NCBI GenBank assembly: GCA_009823395.1
Contig: CM020511.1
Coordinates: 9,956,001-10,020,000, forward strand
DNA: 64,000 nt
From: Thamnaconus septentrionalis
Lineage: Eukaryota; Chordata; Actinopteri; Tetraodontiformes; Monacanthidae
Direction of reading: 5' to 3'
Positions 50,447 through 62,284 of this stretch are shown one piece after another (position 1 is the first letter of the stretch; every line of letters begins with the position of its first letter). The notes under the pieces were generated by a model. The model had not been told where the DNA came from. It did no database searches and was given only the letters and a program-made list of their open reading frames with translations. The position numbers and the translations under genes are program-made.

Positions 50447-50901
50447 AGTCAAGTGTAAAATATTTGGACATTTTGAGGAGAAACAGCGACACCAAGTTTG
50501 TTACCTTTAGATTGTAGCTCTCTTTTGCTAACTCACCCTCTACCAAGCTTGCCAGTGAGCTACACAGACTGGGAAACCTTGTCTACCTTCTTTGTTGGTT
50601 TATTTGAGGACATCAGTGTTCACCCTGAAGAGGAAATGTGTTGTCAGGGTGGCTGGATTGTCCACACCAGGCTTCCTTAGAAATATGGCGGTGCAGGATG
50701 GCAGCTAACTGTGAGCAAGACCCTTGATCTGTGTATTTTGTTGTGTATATAAATGAAAACCGTTCGATGGGACCAAATTACTTTTATTGTACTGTAAGTA
50801 TGCACTTTTATTAGTCTATTTTTGGGCAGTATATTAAGCTATTGTAGCCAATATGCCAAGATAAAATTAAAAAATCAGGCCAAATTATACACACTGGACC
50901 T
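50447..50901 (+). mobile_element. MITE-like element, family A, copy 4 (near full length)
   Basis: Left end 'aagtcaagtgtaaaatatttgg' and right end 'ttatacacactggacct' form imperfect terminal inverted repeats. Collinear with 16256-16711, and about 455 bp long in both cases. The interior 'atggcggtgcaggatggcagctaact' is the longest block shared with the copies at 315 and 7553. Non-coding. Confidence 0.8.
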
Positions 50902-51009
50902 TTATGAGGTTAATAATGTACTGAAATCAGTACATGCTGTTTGGGGCTGGATTTCTGCCAGACCCTGCATGTTTTGCAACTCACTCACTAACTATGTACA
51001 TACATCTGT

Positions 51010-51625
51010 GGTGATGTATTAGTCACTGAAAGATGCCACTTAATTTGATGGAAATGAAAACAAATATCAACTTATAGAGGGTTGTAATTAACAACACCCC
51101 AATAAGTGAAAAAATTATGCAGTTGAGTGGCCGTGTTTGCCAAAATGGCATTGTAGCAACTCAGAATGACACCCAATAGTTTATGTGGCCTGCATGTGCT
51201 TGGACGCATGTCTGACATTGTCACGGGCACGCTCCTAATGAGACGACAGATGGTGTCCTGAGGGATTTCCTCTCAGATCTGGACCAGGGCATCAATGAGC
51301 TCCTGGACAGTCTGAGGAGCAACCTGGTGGCAGTGCCGAATGTCCCAGAGGTGTCCAGGTGAACGCGGGGGGGCCAGTCGGTGGCATTAAGTCCTTCATC
51401 CTGCAGGATCTGCCTGCATACTTTGGCCACATGAGGTTGAGCATTGTCCTGCACCGCCCAAAGGAGTCTGTTTCTGATTGTTTGGTCGGAAACATTCCCA
51501 CCAGTGGCCTGCTGGAGATCATTTTGTGGGGCTGTGACAGTGCTCGTCCTGTTCCTCCTTGCACAAAGGAGCAGATACGATCCTGCTGAGGGTTCGAGGA
51601 CCTTCTACAGACCTTCTACAGCCCT
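51010..51625 (-). mobile_element. Tc1-family transposon fossil (second type)
   Basis: On the minus strand this holds the 3' half of a Tc1-type transposase and the 3' flank down to about 51010. The sequence family differs from the 6320-7545 element. It is truncated at its 5' side and no terminal inverted repeats were identified. Confidence 0.75.
51235..51590 (-). pseudogene. Tc1-like transposase pseudogene, C-terminal half
   Basis: One frame reads MQDNAQPHVAKVCRQIL then QDEGLNATDWPPR, containing the second catalytic Asp motif (DNAxPH). A frameshift follows. In another frame the usual QVAPQTVQELIDALVQI and EEIPQDTICRLIRS can be read, interrupted by a stop. The SPDLNPIEHLW segment that would carry the third catalytic residue is largely destroyed or deleted between 51330 and 51370. 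The open + strand frame at 51359-51589 is a shadow of it. Confidence 0.75.
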
Positions 51626-51629
51626 GAGT

Positions 51630-52330
51630 CACAAAGCGAAACAACACTTTAGGTAATGTTGAGCGAACATGAGTGTTTCAATGCTTAGAGGAAGAGTAAA
51701 ATCCCCACATGGACATCATTATGTGAAAACAAACAACTTGCTTTTCAGTCAACTGAGCTAAGTCGTAGTATGCTGAGATACATATTCACTCCATTATGCT
51801 AGAGACAGTATTTATATTCAACTTTCAATTGCAGCTTGGGAAATAATTGCGTGTAGATTGTCACTTAATTCAAAGGAAAAAATTGATTTGTTTCCTAAAT
51901 AGTTTGATGTTACGCCATATTTATTGTTATTAAGAAATCGTGAATTGGTGTAATATAGGAAAAGGGATAAAGTAAGAACTGTAATCTCAGTAAACACACA
52001 AACAAATTAAATGTCAAAGGCACGTGCACGGCAGGCATTGTGATGCAATCGCTAGAAAGATGACTGTTGCGTCACTTGATCATAATTGGATCGTATTACA
52101 GGTCATGGCCGGTTTTTTGTAGTGTTCCTGAAAACAGAATCTTGTCGCCCGAGGTGACATTGCGACCTTACGTTGACTTTGTATGTGTTCTGGAGGGTGT
52201 TTGCCAGTTAAAAAGACACTATAATAGTGGATGATCTTCATTTTGGATGCATTTGGTTTATTGCGAAACAGCAAAAAGTGTTTCATTTTCTTTTTTCTTT
52301 TTTTTCCCACCATGCTATGTGGTTGCGATT
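51630..52330. other. Unassigned non-coding stretch
   Basis: AT-rich, no recognisable gene or element. Confidence 0.4.
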
Positions 52331-52406
52331 AATCTCTGCCTGCCTTTGAGACGCCCTGTCGCTTCGCTATTCATGTGCCCAGCCGGACGTGCCAGATGCG
52401 TGAATG

Positions 52407-52502
52407 GATTCCTACGCCCAGCAACTGACTGCTGTTTGGATTCATAAGCCGAGCGATTGACTGCTCCTCAGATTCATAAACTGCGTGATTGACCGCTGTT
52501 GG
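52407..52502. repeat. Three tandem copies of a 32-bp unit
   Basis: Units at 52407-52438, 52439-52470 and 52471-52502 share the frame GATTC-TA----C--CG-GATTGACTGCT with substitutions but no indels. The 32-bp period is exact. It sits at the edge of a repeat-poor, GC-richer block. Confidence 0.8.
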
Positions 52503-52509
52503 CACAATA

Positions 52510-53580
52510 GCTGCCAGCGGCGCAAGTGGCGGCTGACAAACGACAGCGCCGGGTCGGCGGTGTGGGAAATTACCTCGGCTCTGTGCGAAGCCACCCGGCA
52601 ATCATCCCTGTGTCTTTCTCAGTGCCTTTTTACTGCCACACTCAATCACTGTCGCACAGATAACGCAGGCAAAAAAAGAGAGAGGCGAAAGGGAACGAAA
52701 ACGTCCAACAAATACATTTGCACGATACACAGAAAAGCCTCGGTGGTGGTGGTGGTTCACACGCACGTGGACGTCCAAGACACCAAGATGACAATGAAAC
52801 AGCTGTAAGTTATTCATCGGGACGAGTGACATGCTATTAAATATAAGCAAATTAGTGTGACAGCGCGGGATAGGGGGGGGAATTATCGGGAATTACCATT
52901 TGTGCTTTCTCTCTCAAATTTAATTGTCTTGAGGAAAACGTAATCGCTGAGTGCGGACTGCTTAAGTCAGTTTGTGTTATGTTTTAATAGACTGTACAGC
53001 AGTCAGGTGGCAGCCATTATAAAGTGTGGGAAGGGAAAGACATCGCATTACCGTGCATTAAAGCCAATTAATTGGAAAAGTCCTCTCCTTCGCCGCCGCC
53101 TTCTCCCCCTGTAATTATTTTTATGCATTTGCACTCGTGCCGTTCGTCTGCAAGTAAATGTTTTCTAATGCCGGGGCCACAGAGACGGGCGATACGGCGG
53201 ACGCGCTGGTGCTCTCTGCGACAGTTTAATCTTGGAGAGCGAAAGAGGAAAAAAAACTTGGACTCTGATTAATGGCTTTTCTTCATTGTGGCCCAGCGCG
53301 GACTCTGAGCGGCTTCGCTTTTTTTTTAATGCCGCCCTCTCAAGTCGGAGCGTAAATACAGAACGGCTGGCAAAAAGGAGACTGGGGCTCGGCAAGGACG
53401 CTGTCGCTACAAAGCAATGCCACAGAGCTTTATGTAGGCTGCCGTTACGGTGCAAGTATATAGGCGACAGGCATCCGGCTAATCCATTGGGTTTATTGAT
53501 GACCTCACTTCACCTTATTTTTGGATCTTTGGAGTGGAAAGCTGTTCCAAAGCTGGAGCGTCCCTGGGACTGAGGTTTAA
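52510..53580. other. Repeat-poor GC-richer block, candidate enhancer/CNE region
   Basis: No transposon or microsatellite sequence over about 1 kb and a higher CpG frequency than neighbours. Features include a perfect 12-bp palindrome CCAATTAATTGG at 53064-53075 with a homeodomain TAATTA core, and clustered TAAT motifs. The ORFs here (52485-52808, 53165-53573) are chance frames in GC-rich DNA as far as I can tell. Conservation has to be tested. Confidence 0.3.
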
Positions 53581-53584
53581 CTCA

Positions 53585-54016
53585 TCTTTGAATTAATGGT
53601 CAAAACCCTGTTTGGGTTTATTTTCAATCCAATTGAAGACCCACCTGTTTTGTTGTTGTTTTTTGTTGTACATAAGTATTTGAGAATGTAGCACTACAGT
53701 GCGGGACTGTTGTGCACAAAGTGAAATTGATATATTGTTAACTTAAGCCACAATACGTCTTGCTAGATAGCCACCGAGACGACTAATGGATTCTCTGTGA
53801 CTTTTATGAAGACAAAGACGACGACCATAATTCATCATTGAGATTAAATTGAGACACCAAAAAGGCTGCTATTGTTTTTTTAATCTTTCTTCATTACATC
53901 TATTTGTTACAACTGGCAGCAGCAAGTGCCCCGCTAAAAGTGGCCAGTTAGCCTTCTGTAAACCCAGGCTGAATGGGAACACCCAAAACTTAAGGCCAAA
54001 ACATGGAGATGTCGAC

Positions 54017-54018
<2 letters not shown>
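53585..54018. other. Unassigned non-coding stretch
   Basis: No gene or repeat recognised. Confidence 0.4.

Positions 54019-54020
<2 letters not shown>

Positions 54021-54051
<31 letters not shown>
54021..54051. repeat. (GT)n microsatellite
   Basis: About 15 uninterrupted GT units. Confidence 0.95.
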
Positions 54052-54052
<1 letters not shown>

Positions 54053-54059
54053 CATTTCA

Positions 54060-54995
54060 CCAGGCTTTGCCACCTGAAGAAGATGTAGTAGCAACAAAAA
54101 GAAAAACTGTCTTTTTTAGGGGCCCCCTTCTGTTGTTTGTTGCTATTCTGTGTCAATCACCTGGCTGGTTGGCAAACAGGATACAACCCTCACTCTTCCA
54201 GGATAATTGGACATTATTTTAAACCTGGTCCATTGAGAAGAGTTAAGAGGTGTGATCATTTAGAAAACGGTGGAAATGAAAGTAAGATGAGAAGGCAGTC
54301 GACTCAAGGGCAGACTGTGACATACAATATCCTGTTACTCGCTGTTTCAAATTAAAATTTTAATATATTTATTTAATCACGTCTTCTGATTGCATCATCA
54401 CATTACACCTACTTTATTTATTGAGTTGCATTCTGCTGTAATTGTCTTGTAATGGATAAAATAGCTTTCATGAAAATACACAGTGCACATAACGTATTAA
54501 ATGTACCGTTCTTATCCCACAAATGATGATGAGTCACATAATACAGGTGAAAGTGCTCACATTTTCCTGAATATGGTCTTTTAGATTCACAGTCAAGTTT
54601 TACCACCATGACATCCATTATATATTCTGCTGCTGGATATGCACAACTGTGTACGTCAAACAATTTCTTGTCTGTCTGGCACTGCTGGATATAACACTCA
54701 GGGCGTATATAATGCACCAGGTGGGATATTTGTTTAATTTGCTCTCTTGCTTTAGTCTGTCTGTCTAGATGTGTTAGCTCTTGTTGTCATAATAGATAAT
54801 AGGGGCGCTAAAACACTCCAGGTGGAAAAAAATAGCAGGGGGGCAGACATGTGCTGTTCAGCAATTATGGAAAATGCCTAGAAATGGATGTTACCTTTAA
54901 AAATACAGCATATACAACTTGCAGTTCATACCACACAAAGTAAACAAAACCCACAATTCTTTGACCACTGATCCTACAGTCAAACCCCATGGCAT
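54060..54995. other. Unassigned non-coding stretch
   Basis: AT-rich, no exon or element recognised. Confidence 0.4.
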
Positions 54996-54998
54996 ACC

Positions 54999-55000
<2 letters not shown>

Positions 55001-55039
<39 letters not shown>
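55001..55039. repeat. (AGAT)n microsatellite
   Basis: About ten perfect AGAT units; a likely polymorphic marker. Confidence 0.95.
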
Positions 55040-55044
55040 GCCAG

Positions 55045-56620
55045 GGATCTGAGTGATCCAGGGCAGCAAAATAATGAAGATTATACCTTTTCATCTAGAC
55101 AAGACTGCCACCAAAAGAAAGGGACAGGAACTGAGTCTCCCTGACCTTCTTCAAAATCCATCACCTCTTGGGTTGTTGTACAAAATAAAGTGGGTCAAGA
55201 TGGATATTCCAATTTTTCCCATCTTTGCAGTTCCAGATTCAGTCCAGGTGGCCTTGGGGCCACTGGCTTTACGGAAGACACTGTGGGTATCATGTAATGT
55301 CAAAGAAATGACACTGGACTTATCATCTAATTTTAGAATTTAACTCTCCTCCTTGATCAGGCAACTTGAACTTTGCCTTGTTTTCCCACCTGTCTGTATG
55401 TACAGTGTTTACCTGTCCTCCATGTTTATATACTCTGCGTTTCCCAAGTACATTTTTTTGAACGTATGTGTTCTGAAGGCCTGATTTGCCGAAATACTGG
55501 ATAGCACATGCAAATGAAAATGGTTCTATTTAAATAAGGGTTTTTGCGCCTGTCACTGGTTTCTGCCAGAGAGAATATGGGAGAGAATGCAGCCGCGCAA
55601 TTGAAAGCAGGACTGTATGGTCTCATCAAAGGTGAGAGTTGTTGCCTTGAAAAAAATGTGACATGTATACATACTAAGAAAAAAATGTTAGTTTTTTTTT
55701 CCTGAAATATGTAAGTAAAATCATTCTATAAAATAATTATCCATAGTCTGTTCTCCTTACGTCATATTATATCCACTCCGTTGCTCTGCCAAGCCCAGTC
55801 AAGTGGTCTATATTCTGGTGGAGATTTTATCCAATCATATTTCATCTGGCTTGTGTTTTCAGTTTCAATTGAAAATGGCCTGAGGCCCTCGGAATCAACA
55901 GGGCAGGGCAACGACGCCAGCTAGAAGGTCTTACGATCAACTTGACATGTTCACATCCCATGATTGGATAAGCACTCATGAGAGCCTGGAAAACATCTTC
56001 ACTAAATCTGGAGATCTGTTAGCTCCCAACTGCTATAAATTCTGATTCTCTGCAATTTTCTCATGTAAATAATGAAATCAATGTGCAAATTAGCTGCTTT
56101 TTTTTTGCTAAATGAAACCGTACAGGCACTAGTGCCATCAAAGCATTTTAATAATGCAAACTTACGTTTGGCTCATATATATCACTGTATGACTTGCAGG
56201 ACTTACAAGAATCCTTCTCAAGGAGAAAGGAAAAATGCCCTTCAAGAAGTTCCACCTCCCGGTGGCAGCAGCAGTGAAAGGTTCATGAAGGTATCAGCAA
56301 GGCTTGGCAGGTCCCCAAGCGAAGAGCCAGAATCACACCAGGTCTGTCACCCTAAGACCCAAGTTCACTGCCTGACTCATGGGGCCAGCTATAATGAAGT
56401 TGAACACAGGCCTAGATTTGACTCTCAGTAACAGTGCAAAACCACAGTGTTATGTTGGCAATATTCCAGTTGCACTCATGGGGAAGCTGTTTCTGTGGTC
56501 TCCTCCCTCGGGGAGTGAGGAGTTACTCAAGCCTTTGGCACTATATGCCATGAACAAGTCAGCAATTCGCTGCAGGACCAACACAGAGAGACAAACAACC
56601 ATTTGCTGTCATGTTCACAA
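55045..56620. other. Unassigned stretch with an open 119-codon frame
   Basis: The + frame at 56072-56431 has a polar, Ser/Pro/Glu-rich second half (RKNALQEVPPPGGSSSERF...) of plausible protein composition, but no domain is recognised and no splice partner is seen. Otherwise AT-rich non-coding DNA. Confidence 0.3.
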
Positions 56621-56627
56621 GCGTCTA

Positions 56628-56720
56628 TAATACCTGGAGAGAATCCACACGGACGCAGGGAAAACATGCAAACTCCACACGGCTTTAGGCTAGAATCAAA
56701 TTGAGGCCTTCTTGGTGTGA
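56628..56720 (-). mobile_element. V-SINE core fragment (reverse)
   Basis: The minus strand reads 'gccgtgtggagtttgcatgttttccctgcgtccgtgtggattctctcc', the conserved core also present at 895-960, preceded by a decayed tRNA head with 'caccaagaaggcc'. Truncated on both sides. Confidence 0.7.
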
Positions 56721-56724
56721 AACA

Positions 56725-57219
56725 ACCATGGTAGTTTTGCGTCCAACATCTCTGCAGCTGCTGTCCCAATCTGCCCCTCAATATCCTGCTGTCTTGATTT
56801 CGCAACTGAACAAGATCCAGAGACTCTTTAACTTGGGGGAAGATTTCCCTCCTCCTCACAGAGAGTCGGCTATCTTTCCGCTTCAGGGCCATGGCCTCGG
56901 TCGCACAGCTTCAAACTTTTCTCAAGAAGAGCTGCACGTCTGGGTACGGCAAGGCCACATCAATGACAAGATTCTCAAGTCACTGAACCAGACCAGTATC
57001 AGTAAAGGGACTTGATGGCCAAGAACAGGTTGCATGGTCTTCTCCAAAACCAATGTTTCCATTTCTTCATGTAAGTATGCATATTTCAAAGACACAAAGG
57101 TAGGCAGTTCTTTGTTTTTTTTGTTTTTCTCTAGCACGACTGAGCTCGCTGACATTGTCTACACCTGTAAACATTGTCTGCTGTTTTAATAGCAGAGCAT
57201 TAGCATCAAAATTGTGTCC
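56725..57219. other. Unassigned non-coding stretch
   Basis: Short homopolymers only. The overlapping 104-codon frame at 56701-57015 begins inside the SINE fragment and is not supported. Confidence 0.4.
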
Positions 57220-57422
57220 CCCTAACTCAGTGTTTTTCAAAGTGGGTGGTGCCCTGGGGGGCGCAGTCACGTCTGGGGGGCGGCGCAAAACACCGGGCGG
57301 GAGGGAGACGGGGCGCCCGGGGGAACTAATGTTTTCACGTCGGAACTTTTTCCACGGCGGAACAATTAACAAAAAGTGTTCAGTAGGTTGTAGCTAAGAA
57401 AAACGCTGCTCAGGTACACAGG

Positions 57423-57563
57423 ATGGACAAATATTTGACAGGGATGAAAAGAAGAATTCAGGAGTCCGGCGGTGGCCAGTGTTCTTTGTTGTTGGCCACT
57501 TTTGGCTGTAGAACCGTTCCGCGAGTAGCTGCGGAACGATGGTGTCGTTCACGCCAGACTTGA
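57423..57563 (+). pseudogene. Remnant of hAT transposase N-terminus
   Basis: 46 codons from ATG to TGA, starting MDKYLTGMKRRIQESGGG. A short MDK-[FWY]-L followed by basic residues is the usual beginning of hAT/ZBED-type transposases, and its position about 195 bp inside the left TIR fits. The BED zinc finger and catalytic domain that should follow are absent. Family resemblance is from memory and rests on few residues. Confidence 0.4.
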
Positions 57564-58252
57564 AGCGGGGTGCACCTCTGAGGCCAGTACCCACCGTGCA
57601 GCGATTGTTTCGGCGTCTGGTCTATTTTCTTTCTAATGCACGAGCCGCGAGCGAAAAAACCAGAGGACAATGAACAGTTTTTGAGCGCTGATAGAACGTA
57701 ATCAAACACCTTTGCATCAGTATGTGATCTACGCCGCGACTGGCGCAATATTATGACTTGGCGCACGCAACGCTCAACGTCATCCCGTGTGGCAGGTAGA
57801 AAATGTGATGTTGTCACATGACTGATGTTGTCAGGGGCGCCGTAAATGGGCGGAAAAGTTAGGACGATTCCAAGGGCCCTTGCCTTACAGGGGCCCCAAA
57901 AAAATAGGTGAAAGAAATAAGTTAAAAAAAAGAAAAAACATATACAATTATTCAGCCATAGTCATCTACTATTATTATCTCTTTATTTATTTTTATTGTA
58001 TTATTTCTACTTGGTTTTAGTCGTAAAAGTTAAAAATCCCCATTTGACCGATAATGTATGATGATCAACTCCTTACAGACTTTTTCACAAAGAAAGGTGG
58101 TAGCCCGGTAAAACATTATTTGCACATTTATGTTGTTTCAGTGAATTTGAAAAAACCTATTTTGTCACCATTTTGGCCTTTTTATTGGGGCGGGGTGAAA
58201 AATTTTCTTCCTCCGAGATGGGGCGTGACAGAGAAAGTTTGAGAACCACTGC

Positions 58253-58540
58253 CCTAATGCCATGCAAGTCTATGGGGTCAAAAGTCAACTTTGTCCTAGA
58301 AACATGGGGCCACTTGCAGGTTCATCGGGATCCCTCAAGACACAGCCACGTCAAATCTGGGGCTTCTAGCCCATGAGGAACCCTGAAACCCTAACCCTAA
58401 TTCCAGCCTTATCGCTAAACCCTAATGCCATGCAAGTCTATGGGGTCAAAAGTCAACTTTGTCCTAGAGACATGGGACAATTTGCAGGTTCATCGGGATC
58501 CCTCAAGACACAGCCACGTCAAATTTGGAGCTTCTAGCCC
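58253..58540. repeat. 120-bp direct duplication (period 168) with telomere-like spacer
   Basis: Copies at 58253-58372 and 58421-58540 differ at only a few positions. The 48-bp spacer contains AACCCTAACCCTAA (58387-58400), two telomeric units. The duplication lies between the two right ends of the hAT element. Confidence 0.9.
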
Positions 58541-58694
58541 CAAAGTTGGGGGGGGGGGGGCGCAGGAAATAAAATGCTGAACAAAATAAAATAATACGTG
58601 TCACTTCCTGTCCTGTCGCCAAGTAAAACTGAAAATTTTCTTCCTCCAAGGTGGGGCTTGACAGAGAAAGTTTGAGAACCACTGCCCTAACTGA

Positions 58695-60615
58695 AAACAC
58701 CCAGAAGATCGTTGGCTGCTTTTTAACAACAGATTTTGATGAGCCATAATTAAAGTCATCAACTTTCTACATGCTATGGAGTTTTGAGAGATGCAGGAGA
58801 ACCAAACACCGCTCGGTTGAAATTGCAACAAGGACTTGGAAAATATTATAATAATATTTATATTTTCCGACATTTCACAAACATCTAATTCATCATTGTC
58901 ATTGCATTCATTGTTGCTGTGATTTTAACATAGATTGCAGGCCGGTCATAGCAATTTGTGTCATTTTAGGACAGAAATTTTTAACAATTACACTGCATAA
59001 ATGTCATTTTGCCAGACGTTTCTGCAACGGACGACAAAGTGATTGCAAGGGGGAGAACAGAGAAAGAAAGCTGAACGGCAGTGGACAAGGGGAATGAATA
59101 AAGAGAGGAGGGTGATGGACAAAGAAAATGCGAAAATTAAATACAACATAAAAAAAAAAACATGCACAAGCAAGGCAAGGCAAACTAAAAGTACAGATGA
59201 AAATACAAGGGTGGGAATCCAACAGAGGCCAGACAAGATGGTTTAGTTTGGGTTGGGTGACGGATGTTTGCACTTCTGGCTATAATGTCTCTCTATAATT
59301 ATGCAAAAAATAAAAAAATGATTTACTGATTATTATTGAACAGAAATATGTAGAGCCTGTCAGTAAAATCCCCTCAAATTAGGGGGAAAAAAATCATTTA
59401 TCTTGCTTCCTCTGCAACTGTTGCAAGTATAAAATCTGTTTGAATCTGTGAGTACAGGGCGCACCTCTGTTATCTTAGGATCTGTTTTCTGATTACCTTG
59501 AAGACTGTTACCAATCAGTGCAGAAGCTTATTTAAACCTTCAGTCAAAGCGAGTTCAGGTTTCTTTTATTCATTTTTTTTTTATTAGTCCATTTTTCTGT
59601 CTGCCGATGCACTGTGTTAGTTCAGGCAGACAAAAGAGAGTGCCGGCCCTTAATGACAGACACACTGCGTGCTAAACTCTCACAAAGTTTCCCAGTGGTG
59701 AGCACGGCTGTGCAAAAAGCTTCATCGTCCACACTCCTGAAACTTAAAACAAATTAAATTTTCTTAATGTTAGATGGCTAGGTCGAAAACCTTTCCGATC
59801 TTTTCGCTTTTAATCAAAAAAACACTTGAGTCTCAATTTTCCATCAGAGTTATTTTAAAATATCCTTTATTGACAATATATGCAATGAATTATTCATTTC
59901 GTCAACACCAACTGAGCGACTTTTCCTCTCTGGTGTTCCTTTCAGGGGTCGTTTCCCTCCCTGACACAACCCTTTGCATTTATCCACGTTTGAGGCCAGC
60001 CCAAGGAGGACACTCACTGTTGGCGTGACCTGGCAAGCAGGGATTAAAACCGGGACCAAAAAGCAAGGCTACTGTCATATCATGACAAATAAAACCTATG
60101 TTTTTGTTTCAAAGAAAACAAAACGCTGTAGTGTATGTTAGGAAATCAACCACAGTGCTTATTATTTCATCACTTTTTATGAGCTTCTCTTGAGGTTTTC
60201 TCATTAATTTAAGAATGTCCCATAGGCGTTCCATGCATTGTTACAGCCAATGCCATTGTAATAAAATAACTATAATATGAAAGAAGTAGTTGTAGTAAAA
60301 AAAACAAAAACAAAAAAAAAACTAGTGAACTTCTCCTCAAAAAACTGCAATTACTTGATTATCAGAATTATTTCTTACTGTAATGGCGATACGGTAAGAA
60401 ATAGAGCAGATACACTGATTAAGCTGAATCGTGTGAAGGTGACTTATGGTATTGAAACTGAATTTACTGAACAGCACCATAGTATTCATTTGGGCATGGT
60501 CAAAATAACGTTTTGAAATCAGAAAGGAGAAGAAATAGGATGTCAGTGACTTTGACCAGGTTGTTGGTACCAGACAGCCTGAGGAGTATTTCAGAAACAG
60601 CTGGGATTTTCAGTC
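58695..60615. other. Unassigned non-coding stretch
   Basis: AT-rich, several poly-A runs (59150-59160, 60308-60320). No exon or recognisable element. Confidence 0.4.
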
Positions 60616-60619
60616 AGTG

Positions 60620-60825
60620 AGTCTGTTGCCTCTGCTTATTGAGGGTGACCATCAGAGGGGCGGAAGTTCAGACTTTGCCCTCCCTGTACACTTCCTCCAG
60701 CTCTATGGAGGGATCCCGAGGTGATCCCAGACCAGTCGAGAGAGGAAGTCCCTCCAGCGGGTGATGGGTCCCTCTGCGCCTCCTCCCCAGTGGGACATGC
60801 CCTATCATCCCCAGGTGATCATTAC
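60620..60825 (-). mobile_element. LINE reverse-transcriptase C-terminal fragment (reverse)
   Basis: The minus strand encodes RWRDFLSRLVWDHLGIPP, then after a stop/frameshift IELEEVYREGKV, a pattern seen at the C-terminus of fish LINE ORF2 proteins (RWRDYVSRLAWERLGVPPEELE type). Preceded on the minus strand by 'cccactggggaggaggc', also typical. It is 5'-truncated and inactive; the clade is uncertain. Confidence 0.65.
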
Positions 60826-60829
60826 ATTA

Positions 60830-62280
60830 AATTGCAATTTTGGATACCATTTTAGCAGGTCATGTTATCATTGGCATTTTTTCCACTGATAGAGTCTTCT
60901 GGTCTTTTAGGTCTGCCCATTCCCTTTTTCAAATGGGGATTTCTCAGTTGAATGGAGAAGTATAGTATATAATGTTGTGCTAATTAATATCATTTATAGG
61001 GAGACAGCTAGCGCAAAACATAAAGAATCAAATACCAGCAGATGGCTTTAATCTGTTCACTAAATAAACTGACAGATGGTTGAATTAGAGGGGACTGTCA
61101 ATGCCCATAATGTGATCTGTACCGAAAAATGCCAGTTACAGTAAAGGCAGTTTTGTTTTTTATCACTATTATCATTATCATTTCCAAAGCACAGTTCCTC
61201 TTACTGTCCTAACAGATCAGCTACAGTGACCATTCAATGAACACATTCACTCTAAAAGGTCCTCCAGGTTCTTGCTGGAGAATTTCCGGACGAACGGTTT
61301 CTTCGCTCTTATCTCGTTCCTGGAAGTCATGTTTGCTCTCGCCCCTCGTCTCCTCAGAGACGCATTTAAGTGATTGGAACGTTCTCTATGATGGCAACCC
61401 TGAAGCAACTTCTGGGTCACATAGCTGAAGGACGGACGAGAAGAGGCAGTATAATTAGCTAAAAGGAAACCGTACACCGAAGCTGAAAATACAATTTGCA
61501 GAATCTTTGATCCGGTTTCTATCCAATTTCCTGAGAATACTAGTTTAATCACACATATTACATCTGTGGATGTTCTGTATCATTCCAAGTTGGACTTTAA
61601 AGGTGGAAAAAAGTACATTGTTGTGCGTTCAGTATGGTTCTAATTGTTTTACCTACGTGTATGCCTAATACAAAGGCAAAAAAATGTTTAAACTTATGAA
61701 TGTTGTCCTTACTTACGTTAACTTACGTTAGATTAATTTACGTTAGATTAATTTACGTCCTGTTGTTGAAAGTTGTAATGGTGACTTGTGGTATGGGGTC
61801 TCCATTTTGTGGGCTTAGTATAAATTTCAGAACCAAGAGGACACCAACTCGGAGTTCATAGTCCAGCTCCGAGTTTATGGTTAAAAAATGAGTTTGGTAA
61901 ACCTTATTTGTGAAATAGGCCCCAAATATGACCTTGGCTCAGACCAGCCTTTGCTTAAGCTTCAGTTTGTGTGATATTTGCTGGTTTCCCTCTTAGAGTG
62001 GACCAACTATGAAAATTAGACTATTTCATCCCTATGGCACATCTCTTTGCGTTGCTAGCATGCCATCTTGCGCACCACAACTTGCCTATTTCTAGATGGG
62101 CTGGCTCTCTCTGTGTTATTGCACTGCAATGAGCCTTCGGATTTTGCTCGATTTCGAACAGTGACCGTCACAACTCGACCTGAGCTGTTCCATGGCGGAG
62201 CCACGGATAAAATAGGTCAAGAACAGAATAGGCGGGAGCGAAAACAGCCTAAACAGCCTGCACAGCTCAAACCAGAATTT
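60830..62280. other. Unassigned non-coding stretch
   Basis: Short direct repeats 'cttacgtta'/'atttacgttagattaa' occur at 61710-61760. No gene recognised. Part of 61910-62280 may belong to the family B MITE that ends at 62372. Confidence 0.35.
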
Positions 62281-62284
62281 TTTT

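Larger units (their letters stand above)
57220..58692 (+). mobile_element. hAT-family DNA transposon relic with 8-bp TSD
   Basis: Identical 8-bp flanks CCCTAACT at 57220-57227 and 58685-58692 bound an element starting CAGTGTTTTTCAAAG and ending, on the other strand, CAGTGGTTCTCAAAC. Eight-base duplications and CAGTG-type ends are diagnostic of hAT transposons. The interior (1,457 bp) lacks a functional transposase. A start-like remnant is at 57423. The 3' part has been duplicated: a second copy of the right end lies at about 58195-58251, 433 bp before the outer one. G runs at 58547-58560 may be sequencing-sensitive. Confidence 0.85.

Noticed and set aside
51359..51589. 76-codon + strand ORF starting MNAGGPVGGIKSF
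   Set aside because: It is antisense to the Tc1 transposase pseudogene.
57458..57817. 119-codon minus-strand ORF
   Set aside because: It lies antisense inside the hAT element and matches no transposase motif that I can recognise.
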